NCBI RefSeq assembly: GCF_028748065.1
Contig: NZ_CP118166.1
Coordinates: 1,627,501-1,691,500 of the forward strand
Source of the DNA: Hyphococcus flavus
GTDB lineage: Bacteria; Pseudomonadota; Alphaproteobacteria; Caulobacterales; Parvularculaceae
Reading direction: 5' to 3'
DNA length: 64,000 nt
Shown piece after piece: positions 17,432 through 24,780 of the stretch. The notes below the pieces were generated by a model, which saw only the letters and a list, made by a program, of their open reading frames with translations, was not told the DNA's origin and did no database searches. Positions within the stretch are counted from its first letter, which is position 1, and every line of letters begins with the position of its first letter. The translations under genes and the position numbers were made by a program.

Positions 17432-18088
17432 CTATTGCGGATGTAGATCAGCGTGTTTTTCCAAACAATTAAACAACAGCGTATTTAGAAGTATAAAAGC
17501 TTCACCCATCTCAGCCAGAGTCTGACCGTCTGTCGTGAACGCTTCTTGCCTAGCAAGTGCTAAATACAAGGGCGTCAAGTCGAATTCAAAATTTCCCAGA
17601 CAGTCTATCTCCCGAGCCAGTTGAGTGTCTCGGCCATACAAATTCCAATGTATGTGTAAGAATTTCGATAAATCTAGAATCCTGTCGTCGAATTCATAAG
17701 TAAAGTCACGATGCCGATAAGCGTCATCAGCTGAAGCAACGTAACCATAGTCCGCTAGCAAAAATTTCAAATATTCATCCGGCAACATCTTTCTCAATTC
17801 AGATACTGCGGCGTTAAAATCTTCTGGCACATAGTGACCTGAGGGTGTTTGAAGAATCTGAAGCTTCAAGTCTGAAAATTTTTGATCGCCCGGTTCTGCT
17901 ATATCAGATGTATATGGAATAATGGCGGTAGTCTTTTCACCCTCCAAAATATTAACTCGATTGTGCGGCAAAGTTATTTCTACACGAGAGTTGGTTAGGG
18001 CTGGAGCTGGTTGTGTTTGAACTGTAGAACAGCCTGCCGCCAACAAGATGCCTACGGTGCAAATGGCTATTCTCAATCTATAAAACAT
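17432..18088 (-). CDS. Putative lipoprotein of unknown function
   Basis: 218 residues. The N-terminus is a lipoprotein signal with lipobox LAAGC (residues 16-20), so it is likely attached to the outer or inner membrane facing the periplasm. The rest has no recognisable domain; it is acidic and probably helical in the C-terminal half. The gene is clearly more AT-rich than the genes on either side, which suggests acquisition. A near-consensus extended -10 (18101-18109) lies just upstream, giving a very short leader with GGGGTGAGGT as ribosome-binding site. Single-gene unit. Confidence 0.7.
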   Translation of the reverse strand: MFYRLRIAICTVGILLAAGCSTVQTQPAPALTNSRVEITLPHNRVNILEGEKTTAIIPYTSDIAEPGDQKFSDLKLQILQTPSGHYVPEDFNAAVSELRKMLPDEYLKFLLADYGYVASADDAYRHRDFTYEFDDRILDLSKFLHIHWNLYGRDTQLAREIDCLGNFEFDLTPLYLALARQEAFTTDGQTLAEMGEAFILLNTLLFNCLEKHADLHPQ

Positions 18089-18100
18089 ACCTCACCCCGT

Positions 18101-18109
18101 ATTATAGCA
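18101..18109 (-). promoter_or_regulatory. Extended -10 promoter for the lipoprotein gene
   Basis: On the minus strand the sequence reads TGCTATAAT, a perfect TATAAT with the TGn extension. No good -35 is seen at 16-18 nt, as is usual for extended -10 promoters. The expected start point is only about 6-10 nt before the ATG at 18088. Confidence 0.5.
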
Positions 18110-18572
18110 CCAAATTCAAAGACATAATCTAACACAATTATAGGCAGCTTTCGTACGCAGTTTCGTCAAAAGCCTGCGATTTGAGCTGCACGCCTAAGGC
18201 GAAAGCGGCTTTCGATTTTACATCCTATGTGATGAAAATCGGCCGGAATCCCGCTTTTGGTGGACGGTTATCCCCCGGTTTCGCAGCGGCCTTATGATGC
18301 GCGCATGGAAATATATCTTGCCATAACCGCCATGTTGGCGCCGTCGAAAACGCGCAAGGCGTTTGCAGGCGAACCGGAAATGACAATGCCGGCGCAACGG
18401 CGCGGCGCTTTGCCGAAAAGGTGTACAAATTTTTTGGCGGTGTTTTGTACAACAATCGGCTGCAGTCCTTGCGTCAGGCCAAAACGACAAGCGGGGACGG
18501 GCGCGCGCCAAACAAAATTTGCGCAAGAAAATCCGGCTCGGGAACGCCCGGCGCGTGAAAACAGAACAGCAC

Positions 18573-18606
18573 AAAGAAAAAGGGCGCCGCTTAAGCGACG
18601 CCCTTT
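18573..18606 (-). terminator. Intrinsic terminator
   Basis: Minus-strand RNA would form a 14-bp stem between 18606-18593 and 18592-18579 (a palindromic centre, with one G-U pair), followed by UUUUUCUUU. On the plus strand the same position is a C-A mismatch and the U-run is weaker, so the minus direction is favoured. It lies about 570 nt beyond the DUF938 stop, too far to be its simple terminator, and ends the candidate RNA below. Confidence 0.75.
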
Positions 18607-19030
18607 CTTCCCGCTTTCGCGGAAAATCCGGAGCACACCCCAATCCAGTGAGAATTTGAATGCGTTCCAGTGCAACCGTTTGATGAACCCGTTACCGTAT
18701 CCACCATCAATCGCTAGACCTTTTGGGCGCGCTACTCGGGTCGTGGCTGCCGGCATTTGCGTTTCGCCATGTCCGCAACGTCGCGTCCTTCAGATCCGCG
18801 TCATCTTTTTAAGACTTGCGCCTTACGTCGATGCCGCGCGCCAATTTGCAGCTGGCCCGCTGCTTACGGCGATACCGGTTCCTCGCTTGCGCACCGCCTT
18901 TCGGCTTTGCGTGCGAGGTCGGGCCGCTCAGGCCCGTCCATCACGCAGGAAACTCACCTTTGTTCCCTTTTGCCTTCATGCTTCTGAGCGTTGCATTCGG
19001 CCAGCGTCTGTTCCCGTTCTTCCCGTCCAA
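18573..19030 (-). ncRNA. Candidate structured non-coding RNA, about 450 nt, no known family
   Basis: The kilobase between the lipoprotein and the DUF938 gene has no convincing protein frame: long frames on both strands are arginine-, serine- and proline-rich and lack ribosome-binding sites. The minus strand shows a chain of stable hairpins: 18920-18936 (6-bp arms), 18881-18918 enclosing a GCC-GAAA-GGC tetraloop at 18896-18905, 18848-18863, 18680-18710 (6-bp arms) and 18611-18622 (CCGC-GAAA-GCGG), then the terminator. A possible sigma-70 promoter is at 19035-19062. Hallmark motifs of RNase P RNA, tmRNA, SRP RNA and 6S RNA were looked for and not found. Ends are approximate. Confidence 0.45.
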
Positions 19031-19034
19031 CCTG

Positions 19035-19062
19035 CCGCTAGGCAAACACGACAAATTGTCAA
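19035..19062 (-). promoter_or_regulatory. Possible promoter of the candidate RNA
   Basis: The minus strand has TTGACA at 19062-19057, a perfect -35 hexamer, with CCTAGCGG 14-16 nt downstream that partly fits the alphaproteobacterial GCTANAWC -10. The -10 is weak, so this is tentative. Position and direction agree with the hairpin chain and terminator downstream. Confidence 0.35.
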
Positions 19063-19179
19063 TAGGGATGCGGTACTTAGTCAGGATACCAACTTTCTGA
19101 TCGTCGTCGAATCATTCTTTTCCCCATTCTTTCAGGAAAATTTATGGGGAAAAGCGGCGCAAAGAATTTCAATAGCTTG

Positions 19180-19836
19180 TCAGGTTTTCCTGAAAACAAC
19201 AGAGAAGTTGTTGGCGGGCATTTCCACAGTGTGTTCAAGCATCAGCGCGTTTTTCTGCGCCAGCGGAACAATTTCCTGCTCAAGATCGCGCACGCCCCAG
19301 CGCGGGTCACGGCTTTTCAGGCTAGCATCAAACGCCTCATTTGAGGGCGCTGTATGAATACCTCTTCGAGAGAAAGGACCGTAGAGAAAAAGCTTGCCGC
19401 CGGCGCGCAACAGCCTTCCGGCGCCAGTGAAAAGGCCTTGCGCCGCTTCGAACGGCGCAATGTGGATCATGTTGATCGAGACAAGTCCGTCAAAGGGCGC
19501 TTCTTTTTCAACACCCCATTCGCCCGTTGTAACGTCGATAGCGTGCGGCTTCGCAAGGTTGGCGAGGCAGGTTTCAGCGATCCAGGCGGCGATGGAGGCC
19601 CGCGATGCCGCGTCCGGATCGCCTGTAAGCCAGCGCACATTAGGAAGCGCGGCGGCGAGATGAACGCCGTGTTCGCCGGTGCCGCCGCCGATTTCGAGTA
19701 TTTTACCCGCGTCCGGCATGAATTTGAGAAAAACATCGCGGATCGGGTCGCGATTGCGCGCAACGGACGGCGAAAACTGGCGTTGCCCCGCATTAGCGCG
19801 ATCCTCAAGCGCGATTTTTTTGGGTTTGTCACTCAT
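19180..19836 (-). CDS. DUF938 family SAM-dependent methyltransferase
   Basis: 218 residues. The N-terminal FSPSVARNRDPI, the SAM loop LEIGGGTGEHG (47-57), NMIHIAPFEA and the C-terminal YGPF...SNEAFDASLKSRDP and MPANNFSVVF blocks are the full DUF938 signature. The substrate of the family is not established. It starts 9 nt after the radical SAM gene, so the two are likely co-transcribed and may act on the same substrate (inference). A single ATG at 19836 fits the family length. Confidence 0.88.
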   Translation of the reverse strand: MSDKPKKIALEDRANAGQRQFSPSVARNRDPIRDVFLKFMPDAGKILEIGGGTGEHGVHLAAALPNVRWLTGDPDAASRASIAAWIAETCLANLAKPHAIDVTTGEWGVEKEAPFDGLVSINMIHIAPFEAAQGLFTGAGRLLRAGGKLFLYGPFSRRGIHTAPSNEAFDASLKSRDPRWGVRDLEQEIVPLAQKNALMLEHTVEMPANNFSVVFRKT

Positions 19837-19845
19837 ACCGACGGC

Positions 19846-20796
19846 TTACCCCGAACAACTGGCGCCGCCAAGAACGCAAAACTGCGCGCAGAACGGGTGG
19901 TTGAGTTTTACAGGACGCACCGCCTCTTTCAGGCTCGCGCCCATTTCAAACTGTTCGTCATAAGGCAAGAGCGTGCAGGACAGCACCTTCGGCCCCGCCG
20001 CGCCTTTGCGTTTTACCAGCATGCGCGAGGTTGCGCACATGATATCGGCGGGGTTCTTGTTGAGGATGCTCCAGCACGCGGTGGTGATTTCCGGCACGTC
20101 GCGCGCTTCATCCATTTCGGGGAAAATAACAAGCGATGCAGGGTCGTTCGCATCAAAAGGAATGCTGCGTTCGGCAAACAGGTTACAGAAGCCATCGCGC
20201 AAAGCCTGTTCGCTTTCACCGGAAAGGCTGCGCCCGGCGATGCTTACTCGAAAGCCGTTTTGAATGAGCCATGCAAGACCTTCGATCCCGGCGTCGAATG
20301 CGCCCGCGCCGCGTTCTTCGTCGTGGCCGTCGCGGGTGTAGTGGTCAATGGAAACGCGTAATATCAATTTGGAAGGATAAAGTTCTTTGAGCCGCAGCAA
20401 TTCAGACTGCACGCGCGGGCGCATCATCGGGCGCATGGCGTTGGTCAGAACAAGAACCTCGAAACCATTCGCCAAGGCGGCCTCGATCATCGCCGCAGCG
20501 TCAGGGTTCATGAAAGGCTCGCCGCCGGTGAAGCCGATTTCCGAGGCGCCCATGGTCTTTGCCTCGTTCAGAAACGGCGCCAGTTCTTCAGCAGTCAAAT
20601 AAGCCAGCCGATCATTTGTAGGAGAAGATTCGATGTAACAATGAACGCATTCGACATTGCACAGCGTGCCCGTATTCACCCAGAGCGTTTCAAGTTGCGT
20701 TATGGGAACAGACGCGCGGTCAGCGCCATCTGCGGTCTTGTCAGGATGGTTGAATTTACCGCCGGCAAAAACCGGCGATGTCAGGTCATGCGCCAT
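19846..20796 (-). CDS. Radical SAM protein
   Basis: A 316-residue radical SAM enzyme. The [4Fe-4S] motif CNVECVHC puts cysteines at 46, 50 and 53, and the SAM-binding GFTGGEPFMNP follows. Further cysteines lie in the C-terminal third, including FCAQFCVLGGASCSG at the very end, which may hold an auxiliary cluster although no full SPASM pattern is evident. The reaction is unknown. It is the upstream gene of a two-gene unit with the DUF938 methyltransferase. ATG 20796 is the first start in frame. Confidence 0.87.
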   Translation of the reverse strand: MAHDLTSPVFAGGKFNHPDKTADGADRASVPITQLETLWVNTGTLCNVECVHCYIESSPTNDRLAYLTAEELAPFLNEAKTMGASEIGFTGGEPFMNPDAAAMIEAALANGFEVLVLTNAMRPMMRPRVQSELLRLKELYPSKLILRVSIDHYTRDGHDEERGAGAFDAGIEGLAWLIQNGFRVSIAGRSLSGESEQALRDGFCNLFAERSIPFDANDPASLVIFPEMDEARDVPEITTACWSILNKNPADIMCATSRMLVKRKGAAGPKVLSCTLLPYDEQFEMGASLKEAVRPVKLNHPFCAQFCVLGGASCSG

Positions 20797-20833
20797 AAAT
20801 GATGCGTCCCGTCATGCGCGCCGACCATGCGCT

Positions 20834-20867
20834 AAAAAGCCCGCCGGCGGCAACCGGCAGGCTTTTC
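20834..20867 (-). terminator. Intrinsic terminator after the SYLF gene
   Basis: Minus-strand RNA forms a GC-rich stem (AAAAGCC.GCCGG paired with CCGGC.GGCUUUUU) with a 6-nt loop and a U-run. It sits 35 nt beyond the stop of the SYLF protein gene and just before the radical SAM gene. The plus-strand version also ends in four Us, so it may work both ways. Confidence 0.8.
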
Positions 20868-20901
20868 AAGTTCGCTCAAATCGGCGTTAAAAACGCGTGC
20901 G

Positions 20902-21711
20902 TCAGTCGCTTTCGATCGGGTCAAGAGGCGCGCCATAGATCGCGTCATCCTCATAGACTGGCTCTTCGGGCAGCGGTTCGCCCGTTACGGGATCGGTTTT
21001 CGCCGGGCGCAACGGCGCCATCATCGCCGGCTGGTCGCGATGGGCGAGCGCCCAGACGGCGTTCTGCAGAACCGCCGACTGCGGACGGGAAACTTTTTCG
21101 CGGTAGATAATATCCGCCGGGGTTACATTGGCCTGGTAATAGCCTTCGTTCCACGATCCGCGAGATTTCAGGATCGCGCCTTCAAGGCTGACGCCGCCGT
21201 AAAGACCGCGCGAGCGTGAGAACGCCAGAACGTCAACCGTCTGCGCTTTCGCGCCGGCGCCAATGGGACCAGCGGCGAGCGACAGGTCGGCGCCGAGCTT
21301 CACCGTGGTTGAGAGCAGATGCTCCATGCCGCGCTGGGTCATGACAAGAAGAATGGTTTCAGAGCCCTCAAACCCGGCCTGGAACCCGATGGACAGCGAT
21401 CCGACCGTGAAAAATGTCGGCTCCGACCAGCTGCCGTCGTCATTGCGGGCGACCATCACCGCGTTGCCGCCTGACGCGCCAATGATAAAGCCGCCACGAA
21501 GCGATTTCGGGATGATGACCATTGCTTTTGCATTGTCAGCCGCATCCCATAGCGGCTCATAGGCGCTGTCATTGGCGAAATAGCTCACCGTGTCAGCGGC
21601 GTCGATAATCAGTTCCTCGGCCTTCTCCTGCTTCGACTTCGCAGCGGCGGGGCCAAGCGCCATGGTGAATGCCGCAAAAGCAGCGCCGATAATGCCAATA
21701 AGCCGTGTCAT
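20902..21711 (-). CDS. SYLF/Ysc84-domain lipid-binding protein, exported
   Basis: 269 residues with a signal peptide (1-24, ending PAAAKS). The mature part is a SYLF (Ysc84) domain: AKAMVIIPKSLRGGFIIGASGGNAVMVAR, GSLSIGFQAG, and SRGLYGGVSLEGAIL. The family binds phosphoinositide-type lipids in eukaryotes; the bacterial role is unclear. ATG 21711 has GGAGG at 6 nt and gives a proper signal peptide. The frame extends 97 residues upstream without such features. It is followed by an intrinsic terminator. Confidence 0.87.
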   Translation of the reverse strand: MTRLIGIIGAAFAAFTMALGPAAAKSKQEKAEELIIDAADTVSYFANDSAYEPLWDAADNAKAMVIIPKSLRGGFIIGASGGNAVMVARNDDGSWSEPTFFTVGSLSIGFQAGFEGSETILLVMTQRGMEHLLSTTVKLGADLSLAAGPIGAGAKAQTVDVLAFSRSRGLYGGVSLEGAILKSRGSWNEGYYQANVTPADIIYREKVSRPQSAVLQNAVWALAHRDQPAMMAPLRPAKTDPVTGEPLPEEPVYEDDAIYGAPLDPIESD

Positions 21712-21965
21712 TTCCGGCCTCCTTTCAAAATTCGCGTCGGCGCGCATGTCCGCGCCGTTTCGCGCCATAAATAAGTCTGTTCGGGCGGGCCAAAAGATGG
21801 CGCCCGCGCCTTTTCCACATGAATTCTTGGAGAGATTTGCCATCACAGTCGAGACCCTTTCGGCCCCGAACCGGCTAAAATCAGGCGGCTTGACGAAATC
21901 CTGCGCCGGCGCGACATCTTTTGCACATTGATCGGCGCCGTACAGAACCGACCGATCTGTGATCC

Positions 21966-22039
21966 GCGGGTGTAGCTCAATGGCAGAGCAGGAGCTTCCC
22001 AAGCTTAAGACGAGGGTTCGATTCCCTTCACCCGCTCCA
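21966..22039 (+). tRNA. tRNA-Gly (anticodon CCC)
   Basis: A 74-nt cloverleaf with acceptor GCGGGTG/CACCCGC, D-arm GCTC...GAGC, anticodon loop TTCCCAA giving CCC, T-arm loop TTCGATT and an encoded CCA. It is closely similar to the known bacterial tRNA-Gly(CCC). The outermost anticodon-stem pair (G-A) is imperfect. No copy of the 3' end is seen elsewhere in the window, so there is no sign of an island att duplication. Confidence 0.95.
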
Positions 22040-22124
22040 GCCCTTCGTATGCTGCTAGAGCAGTTCGATTTGTGAAAAGCGTTTTATGTTTTTGAATCGT
22101 CAGGGAGTTGGGCGAAGAAAATTT

Positions 22125-22154
22125 CCTGTATTCAGAATCAATTCTGAATACAGG
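22125..22154. repeat. 30-nt perfect inverted repeat between tRNA-Gly and tadE-like gene
   Basis: CCTGTATTCAGAAT and its exact reverse complement are separated by only CA. No long U-run follows on the plus strand; the minus strand continues AAATTTTC, so it is a poor terminator in either direction. A smaller hairpin (22200-22217, GGCGAA...TTCGCC) follows. Possible roles are a protein-binding palindrome or a structured 5' leader of the pilus-like genes. Nothing else is seen in 22040-22312. Confidence 0.6.
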
Positions 22155-22312
22155 TAGCGGCAAGGCTGCAAATTGAAAATTGACAAACTTATTTTGAATG
22201 GCGAAATTTTTTTCGCCCGCAGCGGCGATGGAATTATTACTCCGCTTACCGACAATATAAATAAAATCTTCAAAGATAACGGCGCAAGCTTCCCGATAAC
22301 AGGGAGGCGCGA

Positions 22313-22786
22313 ATGATCAGCCTTATACCAAAGAAAGTTTTAGTCTTGCGTGATTTTCGGATTAGGCAGAATTTTTTTGGAAACCGTACCGGGACGGCGG
22401 CAACTGAATTTGCAATTGTAGCGCCCGTATTCCTGTTGATGATTCTTGGAATGCTTGGCTTTGGAATCTATCTTGGGGCTTCTCACAGCGTGCAACAGCT
22501 CGCATCCGATGTTGCCCGGGCGACAATTCCTGGCGTGACGGAGAAAGAGCGGCAGGAGATCGCGGCAAACTTTATCAATCTGAATATTGATAGCTACGCG
22601 TTTTTGAAAGCCGACAATATGAAAGTCGATGTCAAAGATAGCGAAACTGTCTCGGACTTGTTCGTTGTAGAAATTCAATATGACGCAAGCCACTTGCCTA
22701 TATGGGGCCTAGCCGATTTCGCGCCGATGCCCAGCAAGACAATAACGGCTTCCTCAGCGATTAAAACAGGGGGGTATGGGCAATGA
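22313..22786 (+). CDS. TadE-like pilus assembly protein
   Basis: 157 residues. After a basic N-terminus comes the TadE signature RTGTAATEFAIVAPVFLLMILGMLGFGIYLG (about 23-53), a prepilin-like hydrophobic helix preceded by a glycine and with a conserved E. The remainder is a periplasmic domain. TadE/TadF pseudopilins help Flp pilus assembly and are processed by TadV-type peptidases, which are absent here. Start ATG 22313 has GGGAGG upstream. It overlaps the next gene by ATGA. Confidence 0.85.
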   Translation: MISLIPKKVLVLRDFRIRQNFFGNRTGTAATEFAIVAPVFLLMILGMLGFGIYLGASHSVQQLASDVARATIPGVTEKERQEIAANFINLNIDSYAFLKADNMKVDVKDSETVSDLFVVEIQYDASHLPIWGLADFAPMPSKTITASSAIKTGGYGQ

Positions 22787-24498
22787 TCCGGCGTTCTTTG
22801 TTTAAAGAAATTAGCCGCGACCGCTCTGGTTCGATCGCAATGATGTTCGCCATATTTCTGCCAGTGGCGGTGCTATGCCTCGGCATAGCTATTGATCTGA
22901 TGATGCTTTTTACGGAAAAGCGAAAAGCGCAGGGTGTTGCTGATATTGCGGCGATCATTGCTGCTCAGGCGTCGTCAGATCCTGAACAAGCGGCGCGCGA
23001 GATTCTTTCGATTAACGGTTACGACGTTATCAGCTCAGTTGAAATGGGGCGTTTGGAGGAAGAAGAACGCAAAAAGGCTGTTGAGACAAAAACCGAATAT
23101 GAAGTTATTCCCGGGCGATATGTACCCAACCCCGACCAGCACTATAGGCAGCGGTTTGTCGCCGGTCAGACCCCATATAATGCAGCGAAAGTGAACGTCA
23201 AAAAAAAGGGCGAGCTTTATTTTGTCGACCACTTGTTCGACACGCCGACTGTTGCCGTAAGCGCAACCGCCAGCTGGCGCGCTCTTGCCGCGTTTTCCGT
23301 TGGATCGAGGTTGGCAAGTGTTGATGACGGATTACTCAACGAACTGTTGGGAGCGCTTCTTGGGACCGAAGTCTCATTGTCAGTCCTCGATTACGACGGG
23401 CTGATGGGCGCTGATATCGAGGTGTTCGGCTTCTTGAATGCGCTGGCCTCAGAGATGAGTATCGAAGCGGGACAGTATGACGATGTTCTAAAAAGCGATC
23501 CTACCTTACCTGACGTTTTGGCGGCGATGATGCAGGCGAGTGGCGAGGGGCCAGCGGCGGATGCGTTAGCAACGCTTCGTGGTTCAGTTGGCGGTCAAAC
23601 TCGCAACATCGATCTTGCCAAAGTTATCAACTTGGGGCCTGCGGGTATTGTTGCGCTTGGCGAGCCTGCCGGGGCAGGGTTCCCTGCATATGTGAGTGCG
23701 TTTGATCTGATATTCGCTAACGCGGTGGTGGCAGAAGGAAAACGTCTTTTACATCTTGACCTTGCAGCGACCGTCCCTGGACTGGCGTCACTAAAAGCAG
23801 TGATCGCTATTGGCGAGCCAATGCAATCGTCTCCCTGGTTTTCTATTGGACAGGGCGGCCAGACCGTATCGAACGTGCAGGCGCGTATTTATCTCGAAGC
23901 TTCGGTTGGCGGCGAAGGTTTGCTTTCCGGCGCGGAAATTCGTTTGCCGGTATATATTGAAGCTGCACGCGCCACTGGTGAGTTGCTTGGCGTTGAATGT
24001 CCAGGCGGACGCATGGAAAACATAGTTGTCCGATTGGGCGCCTCGACGTCAGTAGCCGATGCTTGGATAGGTGATGTCGATATCTCGCTGAATTCCTTGG
24101 GTGACGATGTCGAGGAGGCTCGTCTCATTACGGCCCCAGCTCTTTCGGCATGGGGAAAGGCCCATGCGGGAACGGCTTCCTCCTTTGTCCAACCCCTCGG
24201 TTTCACTTGGGACGATATTGCCTACGGTACCGTCAAAACAACAGCGACAGAAGATATCGCTCGCGTGTTGGTTGAGAATTTGATCAATGATCTGGATTTG
24301 GATGTCAGTACATTGGGCATTACCCTGATCTCCACATCATCCTTATCAAAGAGTGCGGTGGCTGACGCCTTAGGCGCCCTAAGCGTGCCGGTCAGTGATG
24401 TGATCGACCAACTATTGGAAGCGCTGGGCATAAGCGTCGGGGAAGGAGTTTATCGCGTGAATGGGGCCAAGTGTGATCATGCTGTTCTTGTTCAGTAA
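22783..24498 (+). CDS. TadG-like pilus assembly protein
   Basis: 571 residues. The N-terminus FKEISRDRSGSIAMMFAIFLPVAVLCLGIAIDL is the TadG-type membrane helix, followed by KRKAQGVADIAAIIAAQASSDP, the conserved 'A-D-A-A-A' region after it. The long C-terminal periplasmic part has no recognised domain and no von Willebrand fold that I can see. It is translationally coupled to the TadE-like gene. The other tad genes (ATPase, secretin, flp pilin) are absent, so this is an orphan pair, possibly used by a tad locus elsewhere. Confidence 0.82.
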   Translation: MIRRSLFKEISRDRSGSIAMMFAIFLPVAVLCLGIAIDLMMLFTEKRKAQGVADIAAIIAAQASSDPEQAAREILSINGYDVISSVEMGRLEEEERKKAVETKTEYEVIPGRYVPNPDQHYRQRFVAGQTPYNAAKVNVKKKGELYFVDHLFDTPTVAVSATASWRALAAFSVGSRLASVDDGLLNELLGALLGTEVSLSVLDYDGLMGADIEVFGFLNALASEMSIEAGQYDDVLKSDPTLPDVLAAMMQASGEGPAADALATLRGSVGGQTRNIDLAKVINLGPAGIVALGEPAGAGFPAYVSAFDLIFANAVVAEGKRLLHLDLAATVPGLASLKAVIAIGEPMQSSPWFSIGQGGQTVSNVQARIYLEASVGGEGLLSGAEIRLPVYIEAARATGELLGVECPGGRMENIVVRLGASTSVADAWIGDVDISLNSLGDDVEEARLITAPALSAWGKAHAGTASSFVQPLGFTWDDIAYGTVKTTATEDIARVLVENLINDLDLDVSTLGITLISTSSLSKSAVADALGALSVPVSDVIDQLLEALGISVGEGVYRVNGAKCDHAVLVQ

Positions 24499-24580
24499 AT
24501 ACATTTCGCGATGCGGAAAAAGTAATATTCGGCAAATATTTCTCAGTAGAGGTGAGGATTTTGTTCTTTATTTTTTTAAA

Positions 24581-24768
24581 GGCGCTTTGTATTCTGATCA
24601 TGCGTGATTCTTTGACGATCGCGAAAATGCGGCTTACTCCCCATGCAGAATGTCTGGGACTGTACGTCAAGTCTCGGAGAATAAAAGCGCCAATAGTATT
24701 GAGTTTAGCAGGCCTGTTATGTTGAGCCTGCTGGAAGAAAGGCTGCGCTTAGAGTTCAGGCGCTTTTA
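24581..24768 (+). promoter_or_regulatory. Leader of the IclR gene with two competing stems
   Basis: TAAAAGCGCC (24682-24691) is exactly complementary to GGCGCTTTTA (24759-24768), which ends one base before the GAGGGGA ribosome-binding site. Eight bases of the same segment are also complementary to GGCGCTTT at 24581-24588. The pairings exclude each other. An inner hairpin (24707-24713 with 24726-24732, 7-bp arms) sits inside the downstream stem. This resembles a switching leader, but it needs transcription to begin before 24581, which is not shown. Confidence 0.3.
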
Positions 24769-24780
24769 GAGGGGATTTCT

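Noticed and set aside
18600-18640. Weak likeness of plus-strand GCGGAAAATCCGGAGC to the RNase P GAGGAAAGTCCGGGC box
   Set aside because: The other RNase P landmarks (ACAGAAA and the matching 3' helix) are absent on this strand.
18218-18756. Minus-strand frames of 76 to 154 codons in the same gap
   Set aside because: They overlap one another in different frames across the terminator and show no conserved motif or start signal.
18257-19357. Long plus-strand frame through the gap between the lipoprotein and DUF938 genes
   Set aside because: It has no family match, is rich in arginine, serine and proline, lacks a ribosome-binding site and lies opposite the hairpin chain; it looks like a GC-driven open frame.
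21712-22002. 97-residue N-terminal extension of the SYLF protein overlapping the tRNA
   Set aside because: It would run through tRNA-Gly and remove the signal peptide from the N-terminus. ATG 21711 has GGAGG.
21966-22039. tRNA-Gly as an integration site of an island
   Set aside because: No integrase and no second copy of the tRNA 3' end is seen in the window.
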